Below are positions 1 through 6,872 of a stretch of 64,000 nt of DNA, piece after piece. The stretch spans positions 1,054,001 through 1,118,000 of the forward strand of contig NZ_RJUU01000003.1 of NCBI RefSeq assembly GCF_003751445.1, given 5' to 3'. Each line of letters starts with the position of its first letter. Position 1 is the first letter of the stretch. The position numbers and the translations under genes are program-made. This DNA is from Streptomyces sp. 840.1. Its GTDB lineage: Bacteria; Actinomycetota; Actinomycetes; Streptomycetales; Streptomycetaceae. The notes beneath the pieces were generated by a model. It ran no database searches. It was given only the letters and a program-made list of their open reading frames with translations, and was not told the DNA's origin.

Positions 1-906
1 GGCATCTGCATGAGCGACCGCGAGGTGTACGACGGCCGCCGCGACCCCGGCTACGTCCGCTACCCGGTGGTGCCCGGACACGAGTGGTCCGGGGTGATCG
101 AGGCCGTCGGCGCGGGCGTCGACCCGGCCCTGGCCGGACGCCGTACGGTCGCCGAGGGGTTCCGTTCCTGCGGCGGCTGCGAGCGGTGCCGGGCCGGCGA
201 GACCTCGCTGTGCTCGGCGGGGTACGACGAGACGGGGTTCACCCGGCCCGGGGCGTTCGCGGACCATGTCGTGGTACCCGCCCGGCTGTTGCACCCGCTG
301 GCCGACGACGCGGACCTGCGCGCCGCCGCGCTGCTGGAACCCGCCGCCGTGGTCGCCGCGGCGGTAAGGGCCGGGACGCCGGAGCCCGGGGAGCGGATCG
401 CGGTCGTGGGCGCCGGCACCCTCGGGCTGCTCGCGGCGCAGCTGCTGGCCTCGGTGTCACCCGGTGAGCTGACGGTGATCGACCCGAGGGCCGAACGGGC
501 CGGCCGGGCCCTGGCGTTCGGGGCGAGCGAGGCCCTGAGCCCCGAGGAGGCCACGGCGGTGCGCGGCCGGTACGACCTGGTCGTGGAGACGGCGGGAGCC
601 GCGACCACGGCCGCCGATGCCTGCCTGCTCGCACGGCGCGGCGGCCGGGTGGTGCTCACCGGGATCTTCGCCCTCGGGGCCACCGGCATCGACCCGGTGC
701 ACATGTCGCTGAGCCAGCTCACCGTGCGCAGCGTGTTCGGGGCGTCCTCCGCGTCCTGGTCGTACGCGGTACGGGCGTTCACCGCCGGGCTGCTCGATCC
801 GGCGGCGCTGATCACGCACGAGTTCCCGCTGGAGCGGTTCGCGGACGCCGTGGCGCTGGTCGGGGGCGGCGCCCCGGGGACGGGCAAGGTCCTGATGCGC
901 CCCTGA
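1..906 (+). CDS. Zinc-dependent alcohol/polyol dehydrogenase (5' end outside window)
   Basis: Medium-chain dehydrogenase that oxidises an alcohol or polyol with NAD(P). The reading frame is open to the first base, and the first visible residues are GIC, matching the catalytic-zinc Cys of the CGICGSD-type motif, so about 35 residues are missing upstream. Visible family marks are the PGHE zinc-ligand motif, the structural zinc cluster CGGCERCRAGETSLC, and the nucleotide-binding glycine motif GAGTLG in the second half. It ends with TGA and is followed by a hairpin terminator. The neighbouring TIM-barrel protein, SMP-30 lactonase and IclR regulator suggest sugar or sugar-acid catabolism. The substrate cannot be read from the sequence. 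Confidence 0.85.
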   Translation, partial: GICMSDREVYDGRRDPGYVRYPVVPGHEWSGVIEAVGAGVDPALAGRRTVAEGFRSCGGCERCRAGETSLCSAGYDETGFTRPGAFADHVVVPARLLHPLADDADLRAAALLEPAAVVAAAVRAGTPEPGERIAVVGAGTLGLLAAQLLASVSPGELTVIDPRAERAGRALAFGASEALSPEEATAVRGRYDLVVETAGAATTAADACLLARRGGRVVLTGIFALGATGIDPVHMSLSQLTVRSVFGASSASWSYAVRAFTAGLLDPAALITHEFPLERFADAVALVGGGAPGTGKVLMRP

Positions 907-910
907 GGGA

Positions 911-942
911 GGGCCGCCCTGTCCCCTGACGGGCGGCGGCCC
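911..942 (+). terminator. GC-rich hairpin after the alcohol dehydrogenase gene
   Basis: GGGCCGCC at 911-918 pairs with GGCGGCCC at 935-942, and an alternative inner pairing GCCGCCC/GGGCGGC exists. It starts five bases after the stop codon. There is no T-run, as is common for Streptomyces terminators. Confidence 0.5.
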
Positions 943-977
943 CCGCACCCCTCTGCTTCCGAACCCTGTCCGGCCGA

Positions 978-1009
978 CCGAACACGAGAGTCCGACCCCC
1001 CGAACACGA
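978..1009. promoter_or_regulatory. Paired CGAACAC direct repeats, candidate IclR operator
   Basis: The 10-mer CCGAACACGA occurs at 978-987 and again at 1000-1009, 22 bp apart (two helical turns), just upstream of the ATG at 1020. The core CGAACAC recurs at 3729-3735 in front of the IclR gene of the same cluster. Linking it to that IclR protein is inference. Confidence 0.4.
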
Positions 1010-1019
1010 AAGGTCGCTG

Positions 1020-2003
1020 ATGACCTCCGCTTCCATCGCCCCGTCCGGCACCCGCCCAGGCGCCCGGCGTCCGGGAGAGCCCGCGCTCACCGCGCTCGGG
1101 CTCGGCGCCCCGGCCCCGGACCCGGCCGACGCCTCCCCGCACTCCTTCCCGGACGGCGGCACCTGGCGGACCGAGATCCCGTCGGTGGAGGGGCCCGAGG
1201 CGCTCTCCGTCGTACTGGAGGAGAGCGCGCGGCTCGATGTTCCCGTCCACCGGGTCAGCCAGGGCAGCGGGATCTGGATGCTCGGCGACGCCGAGATCAC
1301 CGAGATGGCCGAGGGCTGCGCCGAACGGGGCATCGAGCTCTGCCTGTTCACCGGACCGCGCGGCAGCTGGGACACCGGCGCGTCGTTCCGTACCGACTCG
1401 GGCGGGGCGGGGCTGCGCGCCCGTGGGCACGACGCCCTGGCCGGCTGTGTCGAGGACGCCCTGCGGGCCTCGGAACTGGGCGTGAGGTGCCTGCTCGTCG
1501 CCGACGAGGGAGTGCTCTGGACGCTGCACCGGCTGCGCGTCCAGGGCGTGCTGCCCGCCGACACGACGTTCAAGGTGTCGGCGCTGATCGGCCCGGTCAA
1601 CCCGGCGTCCTACGCGGTCCACGAGCGGCTCGGCGCGGACTCGGTCAACATCCCCTCCGATCTGACGCTCGCTCACTTCACCGAGATCAGGCGGGTGTCG
1701 GCCGCGCCCATGGACCTGTATATCGAGGCTCCGGACGACCTCGGCGGCTATGTGCGGATGTACGAGGCGGCCGAGCTCATCCGGCGCGGCGCCCCGCTCT
1801 ATCTCAAGTTCGGGCTGTCCAGGGCGCCCGGCATCTACCCGTACGGCGCCCATCTGCGCGATGCCGCCCTGGACACGGCCCGCGAGCGGGTCAGGCGCGG
1901 CCGGCTCGTCCTCGACCTGCTGGCCCGGCACGGCGCCGACGGGAACATGTCGCCGCTGGGCTCCCGGCTGCCCGGCCCGCTGCGCCGCTTCCCCGCGGAG
2001 TGA
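1020..2003 (+). CDS. U32 peptidase-like TIM-barrel protein
   Basis: Protein of 327 residues with no signal peptide or membrane segment. After a low-complexity N-terminus of about 45 residues it shows a regular alternation of beta-strands and helices expected of a TIM barrel. I associate it with the U32-like proteins found in actinobacterial sugar-utilisation clusters, but no catalytic motif is decisive. The ATG at 1020 follows GAAAGG with normal spacing. It lies between a zinc dehydrogenase and an SMP-30/IclR pair, so a role in carbohydrate catabolism or in processing a sugar-derived substrate is more likely than proteolysis. The family assignment is tentative. Confidence 0.5.
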   Translation: MTSASIAPSGTRPGARRPGEPALTALGLGAPAPDPADASPHSFPDGGTWRTEIPSVEGPEALSVVLEESARLDVPVHRVSQGSGIWMLGDAEITEMAEGCAERGIELCLFTGPRGSWDTGASFRTDSGGAGLRARGHDALAGCVEDALRASELGVRCLLVADEGVLWTLHRLRVQGVLPADTTFKVSALIGPVNPASYAVHERLGADSVNIPSDLTLAHFTEIRRVSAAPMDLYIEAPDDLGGYVRMYEAAELIRRGAPLYLKFGLSRAPGIYPYGAHLRDAALDTARERVRRGRLVLDLLARHGADGNMSPLGSRLPGPLRRFPAE

Positions 2004-2005
2004 GC

Positions 2006-2046
2006 CGTCGCCGGGCGGGGCCGTGATCCGGACCCGCCCGGCGACG
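2006..2046. terminator. Bidirectional terminator between convergent genes
   Basis: A perfect 14-bp stem (2006-2019 with 2033-2046, arm CGTCGCCGGGCGGG) and a 13-nt loop lie exactly between the stop codons of the U32-like gene (+) and the SMP-30 gene (-). Confidence 0.8.
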
Positions 2047-2054
2047 CGGGCCCG

Positions 2055-2906
2055 TCAGCCGGCGAAGGGTGTGCCGGCCGTGCCGCGGCCCGCGTCCGGC
2101 AGGACGAGCAGCGAACCGGCCAGCGGATGCGGGGCTTCGAGGCCGCCGCGGGCCGTGGAGATGTACAGGTCGCGCAGGCCGGGTCCGCCGAAGGCGCAGG
2201 ACGTCGGCCGCCGCACCGGCAGCTCGACGACGCGCTCCAGCACGCCGTCCGCCGTGTAGCGGCGCAGCGCGGCCCCGTCCCAGAGGGCGACCCAGACGGC
2301 CCCCTCAGCGTCCACCGTCAGCCCGTCGGGGTAACCGGCCCCCTCCTCCACGGTGGCGAACGGGCGGCGGCCGCCGACCTGTTCGCCGTCCACGTCGAAG
2401 ACGTCGATCCGGCGGGTCGCCGTGTCGATGTAGTACATCAGCCGGCCGTCGGGGCTCCATCCGGTGCCGTTGCTGCAGGCCACCAGGGGCAGTATTCGGG
2501 TGGTCGTGCCGTCGGGCGCGACGCGGGTGAGGCTCCCGCCCGTCTCCGACTCGTCGTAGCGCATGGTGCCCGCCCACAGCGCCCCGTCCGGCGCCACCGC
2601 AGCGTCGTTGCCACGCCGTCCCGGTTCGGCGTCGTGGACCAGCCAGCGGAAGGCGCCGTCGGCGTCGTAGAGGCCTATGCCGTCGCGCAGGTTGACGACC
2701 AGGCCGCCGCCCGCTCGCGGTTTGGCCGCCCCGACGTGCTGTTCGGTGGCCATGACCGTACGGCGGCCGGTGGCCGGTTCGTAGGTGTGGATCCGGGCGC
2801 CGAGGATGTCGACCCAGATGAGGCGTCCGGTGGCCGGGTCCCAGGTCGGGCCCTCACCGAGTGCGGCGTGCTCGCGGACGGCGACTTCGAGGCGCGGGCG
2901 GCTCAT
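2055..2906 (-). CDS. SMP-30/gluconolactonase/LRE family protein
   Basis: Six-bladed beta-propeller lactonase of 283 residues. It carries the family signature LGEGPTWDPATGRLIWVDI near the N-terminus (residues about 15-35), the repeated DGRLMYYIDT-type strand, and the YPDGLTVDAEGAVWVALW segment that supplies metal-binding residues. Members hydrolyse sugar lactones (gluconolactone, L-arabinonolactone and similar) in the cytoplasm. Its ATG overlaps the stop codon of the upstream IclR gene (ATGA), so the two are translationally coupled. With the adjacent dehydrogenase it would make and open a sugar lactone. The exact lactone is unknown. Confidence 0.88.
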   Translation of the reverse strand: MSRPRLEVAVREHAALGEGPTWDPATGRLIWVDILGARIHTYEPATGRRTVMATEQHVGAAKPRAGGGLVVNLRDGIGLYDADGAFRWLVHDAEPGRRGNDAAVAPDGALWAGTMRYDESETGGSLTRVAPDGTTTRILPLVACSNGTGWSPDGRLMYYIDTATRRIDVFDVDGEQVGGRRPFATVEEGAGYPDGLTVDAEGAVWVALWDGAALRRYTADGVLERVVELPVRRPTSCAFGGPGLRDLYISTARGGLEAPHPLAGSLLVLPDAGRGTAGTPFAG

Positions 2907-3676
2907 ACCCGTCCCCCGTGGTGTCCGAGCCGGCCCGAGAGGTCTGCGGCGCCGTCGGCGGCGAGGGCGGCCAGCTCCTGTTCGCGCTCATCGCTCCAGC
3001 GGATCATCGGGACGGAGATGGAGAGCGCCGCGACGACCCTGCCGGTCCGGTCCCGTACGGGTGCGGCCACACAGCTCACGTCCGGGTTGGACTCGCGGTG
3101 CTCCACCGCGATGCCGCGCTCCCGGACGGCGTCGAGCGCGGTGCGCAGCTCCGCCTCGTCGGTGATGCTGTTCGGGGTCATGCCTGTCAGTTCGAGGCCG
3201 TCGAGCCGGGCGTCGAGCTCCCGGCCGGGCAGGGCGGCGAGGAGCATCTTGCCGACGGACGTGCAGTGGGCGGGCAGCTTGCGGCCGGCCGCCGAGACCA
3301 TCCGGACCGCGTGGGTGGAGTCCACCTTGGCGATGTAGATGACGTCGGTCTCCTCCAGGATCGCCACGTGGACGGTCTCCCCGCACGTCTCGGCCACCTG
3401 CTGGGCCACCTGGCGGCCCTCGGCGGCGAGGTCGAGCTGCTCGGCGTACCGGCTGCCGAGCTGGTAGGTGCGGACGCCGAGGCGGTAGCGGCCGGGCTGG
3501 TCCGGGGTGGTCACCAGGTAGGAGCGGGCGGCCAGTGTGGTGAGCAGCTCATGGACGGTGGTGCGGGGCAGCTGGAGCTTGCGGGTGACCTCGGGCGCGG
3601 AGAGCGTACCGTCACCGTCGAGGAAGAGTTCGAGTACGTCCAGCGCCCTGGTCACCGCTGGGACAAGTCGCCCCAT
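2903..3676 (-). CDS. IclR family transcriptional regulator
   Basis: Regulator of 257 residues. It has an N-terminal winged helix-turn-helix (about residues 5-65, VTRALDVLELFL and LQLPRTTVHELL) followed by the IclR effector-binding GAF-like domain with the typical SVGKMLLAALPG and GIAVEHRESNPDVSCVAAPV blocks. It is the first gene of a two-gene unit with the SMP-30 lactonase and probably senses a sugar-acid intermediate. A long imperfect palindrome containing CGAACAC lies just upstream, which suggests autoregulation. Confidence 0.92.
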   Translation of the reverse strand: MGRLVPAVTRALDVLELFLDGDGTLSAPEVTRKLQLPRTTVHELLTTLAARSYLVTTPDQPGRYRLGVRTYQLGSRYAEQLDLAAEGRQVAQQVAETCGETVHVAILEETDVIYIAKVDSTHAVRMVSAAGRKLPAHCTSVGKMLLAALPGRELDARLDGLELTGMTPNSITDEAELRTALDAVRERGIAVEHRESNPDVSCVAAPVRDRTGRVVAALSISVPMIRWSDEREQELAALAADGAADLSGRLGHHGGRV

Positions 3677-3698
3677 GGTCGTTGCACCACCCTCTCGC

Positions 3699-3733
3699 GT
3701 TCGACATTCCGGCCAGTGACCGGCATCACGAAC
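3699..3733. promoter_or_regulatory. Imperfect palindrome upstream of the IclR gene
   Basis: Arms GTTCGACATTCCGG and, on the opposite strand, GTTCGTGATGCCGG form an imperfect 35-bp inverted repeat 23 bp before the IclR start codon. The right arm contains CGAACAC, also present twice at 978-1009. Candidate autoregulatory operator. Confidence 0.4.
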
Positions 3734-3928
3734 ACAGGCTAAGCGGGGCGCACTTCTCCGGGCAATGACGAAGTGACCTCCACCACCGGACCCTGCCCGA
3801 TTACATGGTGATTGCCCCTTTATGTCATTGAATGGCGAGGGCCTGAAGTCACCCGGCGGGCGGGTCCGAGCAGCCCGTCCGGGCGCGCCGGTTGATTCGG
3901 CACGGCCCGGCAGGGTATTCGCTGTCCC

Positions 3929-5434
3929 ATGTCGTCACCGAGCAACCCTTCACATCTGCCGAGCCCCGCCGGGCTGCGGAACCTGCTGCACCGATGCGAT
4001 CTCGCCGTGTTCCAGGACCTGGCCCGGCGGCACTGGCCGGCCGCCGCACCCGTACTGCCGCGGCTCAGCCGCAGCGCCAATCACGGCCTGTTGTGGGCCG
4101 GTGCCGCGGCGGGCATGGCCGTGTTCGGCGGCAGCGCCAGGGCCCGGCGGGCGGCGCTGCGCGGGATCGCCTCGATGGCGGTGGCATCGGCCACGATCAA
4201 CACGGTCGGCAAGGGCGCGGTCCGCAGGGAGCGCCCGATACTGGACGCCGTTCCGGTGATACGACAGCTCAAGCGCCAGCCGGTCACCACGTCGTTCCCG
4301 TCCGGGCACGCCGCGTCGGCCGCCGCCTTCGCCACCGGCGTGGCGCTGGAGTCGAAGGGCTGGGGGGCGGTCATCGCGCCGGTCGCGCTGTCCGTGGCGG
4401 CGTCCCGCGTCTACACCGGCGTCCACTACCCGAGCGATGTGGTGGCCGGTGCGGCGCTGGGCATAGGAGCCGCGTTCGCCCTGCGCGGCGTCGTCCCGAC
4501 CCGGGGGCAGCTGCCCGCCCCGGGCAGACCCCCCGCCCACGCACCCTCGCTGCCCGACGGCCAGGACCTGGTCGTCGTGGTGAACCAGGCGTCCGGGACG
4601 GCGACGGCCACGGCCTCGCTGGTCCGGGACGCGCTGCCGAACGCCGAGGTCGTCGAGTGTCCCCCCGAGGAGGTCTCCGCCGAACTGGAGAAGGCGGCGG
4701 GACGGGGCCGGGCGCTGGGCGTCTGCGGCGGCGACGGCACGGTCAACCGGGCGGCGGCGGTGGCTTCCGTGCACGGTCTGCCGCTGGCCGTGTTTCCCGG
4801 CGGCACGCTGAACCACTTCGCGTACGACCTGGGCATCGAGACCGTGGCCGACGCCTGTTCCGCGATCGCGGCCGGCGATGCGGTGCGGGTGGACCTGGGC
4901 CGCTTCCGGCCGGGTCCGGACGGGCCCGGCGGCGCCCACGGCTACTTCCTCAACGCGTTCAGCATGGGCGTCTATCCCGAGCTGGTCCGGACCCGCGAGC
5001 ACTGGTCCCCCCGGATCGGAGGCTGGCCGGCCGGAGTGCTCGCCGCCCTGCAGGCGCTGCAGGGCCGGCAGCCGCTGGAGGCCGAACTGCAGGGACGACG
5101 GCGTCCGTTGTGGCTGCTGTTCGTCGGCAACGGCCTCTTCCAGCGGGTGGGCCCGGCACCGGGGCGGCGCCACAACCTCGCGGACGGGCTGCTGGACGTA
5201 CGGGTGGTGCACGGCGGACGGACCCCGGGGCTGCGACTGCTGGCCGCGGCCGTCGCCGGCCCGCTGACCCGCTCCCCCATGCATGCCGCCGTCCGCCGCC
5301 ACCGGGTGCGGATCGCCGGCCTCAAGCCGGGGACACCGTACGCGTACGACGGAGAAGTGGCGCACAGCGGACGTGAGTTGATGGTCGACAAGCTGCCGGA
5401 GGCACTGACGGTGTACTGCCCGATGCAGATGTGA
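3929..5434 (+). CDS. Bifunctional PAP2 phosphatase / diacylglycerol kinase-like protein
   Basis: Fusion protein of 501 residues. The N-terminal half (about 40-195) has the type-2 phosphatidic acid phosphatase motifs: KGAVRRERP, FPSGHAASAAAF and SRVYTGVHYPSDV, with hydrophobic helices between them. The C-terminal half (about 210-500) is a lipid-kinase catalytic domain with the GGDGTVNRA nucleotide-binding loop and the PGGTLNHFAYDLGI segment. The combination of a lipid phosphatase with a kinase domain is a recognised actinobacterial arrangement and suggests interconversion of lipid phosphates at the membrane. A TATTC-type -10 element lies a few bases before the ATG and the ribosome site is weak, so the transcript may be leaderless. 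A strong terminator follows. Confidence 0.9.
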   Translation: MSSPSNPSHLPSPAGLRNLLHRCDLAVFQDLARRHWPAAAPVLPRLSRSANHGLLWAGAAAGMAVFGGSARARRAALRGIASMAVASATINTVGKGAVRRERPILDAVPVIRQLKRQPVTTSFPSGHAASAAAFATGVALESKGWGAVIAPVALSVAASRVYTGVHYPSDVVAGAALGIGAAFALRGVVPTRGQLPAPGRPPAHAPSLPDGQDLVVVVNQASGTATATASLVRDALPNAEVVECPPEEVSAELEKAAGRGRALGVCGGDGTVNRAAAVASVHGLPLAVFPGGTLNHFAYDLGIETVADACSAIAAGDAVRVDLGRFRPGPDGPGGAHGYFLNAFSMGVYPELVRTREHWSPRIGGWPAGVLAALQALQGRQPLEAELQGRRRPLWLLFVGNGLFQRVGPAPGRRHNLADGLLDVRVVHGGRTPGLRLLAAAVAGPLTRSPMHAAVRRHRVRIAGLKPGTPYAYDGEVAHSGRELMVDKLPEALTVYCPMQM

Positions 5435-5457
5435 GCCGACGCGGGCGGACGAACGAG

Positions 5458-5487
5458 GGGCGGCCGACGCCGAGTCGGCCGCCCTTT
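5458..5487 (+). terminator. Rho-independent terminator after the PAP2/DAGK gene
   Basis: A perfect 11-bp stem, GGGCGGCCGAC (5458-5468) with GTCGGCCGCCC (5474-5484), has a 5-nt loop and is followed by TTT. Confidence 0.85.
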
Positions 5488-5530
5488 CGCGTGCCCGCGC
5501 CACCACGAATCAACACCGTCCCACATACCA

Positions 5531-5542
5531 AGATGGCCATCT
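5531..5542. promoter_or_regulatory. 12-bp perfect palindrome in methyltransferase promoter region
   Basis: AGATGGCCATCT is a perfect palindrome in the AT-richer stretch before the methyltransferase gene. Downstream are CGTACCG repeats (about 5559-5578). It may be an operator, but no cognate regulator is apparent nearby. Confidence 0.25.
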
Positions 5543-5635
5543 CATTATTCGGCATCCGGGCGTACCGTAGCCGTACCGATCAGCACTTCGCGGCCGCGTT
5601 CAGCGGCTCGCGTTTTCGAGAGAGGATGCACGGTC

Positions 5636-6445
5636 ATGCCGAAGGAGACCGCCGTCTACACCCACGGCCACCACGAGTCGGTGCTGCGCTCGCACCGCTG
5701 GCGCACCGCCGCCAACTCCGCGGGATACCTCATCGGTGAACTGCGCCCCGGCATGGCCGTACTGGACGTGGGCTGCGGCCCAGGGACCATCACCGCGGAC
5801 ATCGCCGCACTGGTCGCCCCCGGCCGGGTGACCGCCGTCGACACCACCCGCGAGATCCTGGACCAGGCGGCGGAAGTGGCGGCGGAACGCGGCCTGGAAA
5901 ACCTGGAGTTCACCACCGCCGACGTGCACGCCCTGGACTTCCCCGACGACACCTTCGACGTGGTCCACGCCCATCAAGTGCTCCAGCATGTCGGGGACCC
6001 GGTACAGGCGCTGCGCGAGATGCGCCGGGTCTGCCGCCCCGGTGGCGTGGTCGCGGCCCGGGACAGCGACTACGCGGCGATGACCTGGTACCCCGAGGTG
6101 CCCGAAATGGACGCCTGGCAGGAGCTGTACGGCCGGGTGGCCCGCGCCAACGGCGGCGAGCCCGACGCGGGCCGCCGGCTGCTCTCCTGGGCCCGGCAGG
6201 CCGGCTTCACCGACATCGTCCCGACGGCCGCCGCCTGGTGCTTCGGCACCCCGGAGAGCCGCGACTGGTGGAGCGGGCTGTGGGCGGACCGTACCGTCGG
6301 CTCGGTCTACGCGGAGCTGGCGGTCGACGGCGGTCACGCGACGCCCGGACAGCTGACCGCGATCGCCGGGGCGTGGCGCACCTGGGGCGAGCAGAGCGAC
6401 GGCTGGTTCATGGTCCCGCACGGCGAGGTGCTGTGCCGCGCATGA
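5636..6445 (+). CDS. Class I SAM-dependent methyltransferase
   Basis: Cytoplasmic methyltransferase of 269 residues. SAM-binding motif I is VLDVGCGPGTIT (about residues 41-52), followed by the acidic VDTT strand end and a VVHAHQVLQHVGDPVQAL motif typical of UbiE/Methyltransf_11 proteins. The C-terminal about 100 residues are predicted to form the substrate cap. The start is supported by GAGAGAGG upstream. It stands alone, with a terminator before it and a separate probable leaderless promoter after it. The methyl acceptor is unknown. Confidence 0.85.
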   Translation: MPKETAVYTHGHHESVLRSHRWRTAANSAGYLIGELRPGMAVLDVGCGPGTITADIAALVAPGRVTAVDTTREILDQAAEVAAERGLENLEFTTADVHALDFPDDTFDVVHAHQVLQHVGDPVQALREMRRVCRPGGVVAARDSDYAAMTWYPEVPEMDAWQELYGRVARANGGEPDAGRRLLSWARQAGFTDIVPTAAAWCFGTPESRDWWSGLWADRTVGSVYAELAVDGGHATPGQLTAIAGAWRTWGEQSDGWFMVPHGEVLCRA

Positions 6446-6496
6446 GCGCGGCCGAATCGATCACACGCCTCTGACCGGCCAACTACCCTGTTCCGC

Positions 6497-6856
6497 ATGG
6501 AAATCCTGGGAACCACGCTGCGTATCTGCGTCGACGACCTGGAGGGCGCGGTGGCCTTCTACGAGAACCTGACGGGCAGTTCGGCGCTGCGCTTCGAGCG
6601 CGGCGGGGTCTCGGTGGCCGCCATCAGCTGCTTCCTGCTGATGAGCGGCCCCGAGGCGGAGCTGGAGATCCTGCGCAAGGTGACGGCGACGATCGCGGTC
6701 AAGGACGTGGACGAGGCCAACGCCTCGCTGGCCCGGGTGGGCGCCCGCGTCATCGCGGGCCCCGTCCACACGCCCGTCGGCCGCAATCTGATCGCCGTGC
6801 ACCCGGACGGTTCGGTCTTCGAGTACGTCGACCGCAACCTGTCCGCCGGGGGCTGA
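6497..6856 (+). CDS. VOC (glyoxalase/bleomycin-resistance fold) family protein
   Basis: Small single-domain protein of 119 residues with the VOC pattern: TLRICVDDLEGAVAFYENLTG at the N-terminus, then paired beta-alpha-beta-beta-beta modules ending in IAVHPDGSVFEYVDRN. Members bind a metal and act as lyases, dioxygenases or drug-binding proteins. The function here cannot be assigned. There is no ribosome site. A TACCCT -10-like box sits at 6484-6489, only seven bases before the ATG, so a leaderless transcript is likely. Confidence 0.8.
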   Translation: MEILGTTLRICVDDLEGAVAFYENLTGSSALRFERGGVSVAAISCFLLMSGPEAELEILRKVTATIAVKDVDEANASLARVGARVIAGPVHTPVGRNLIAVHPDGSVFEYVDRNLSAGG

Positions 6857-6872
6857 CGCACCTGCCCTGCCG

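Noticed and set aside
60..1931. Minus-strand open frame of about 620 codons over the dehydrogenase and U32-like genes
   Set aside because: Low-complexity Arg/Gly/Pro translation opposite two genes with clear protein features and start sites.
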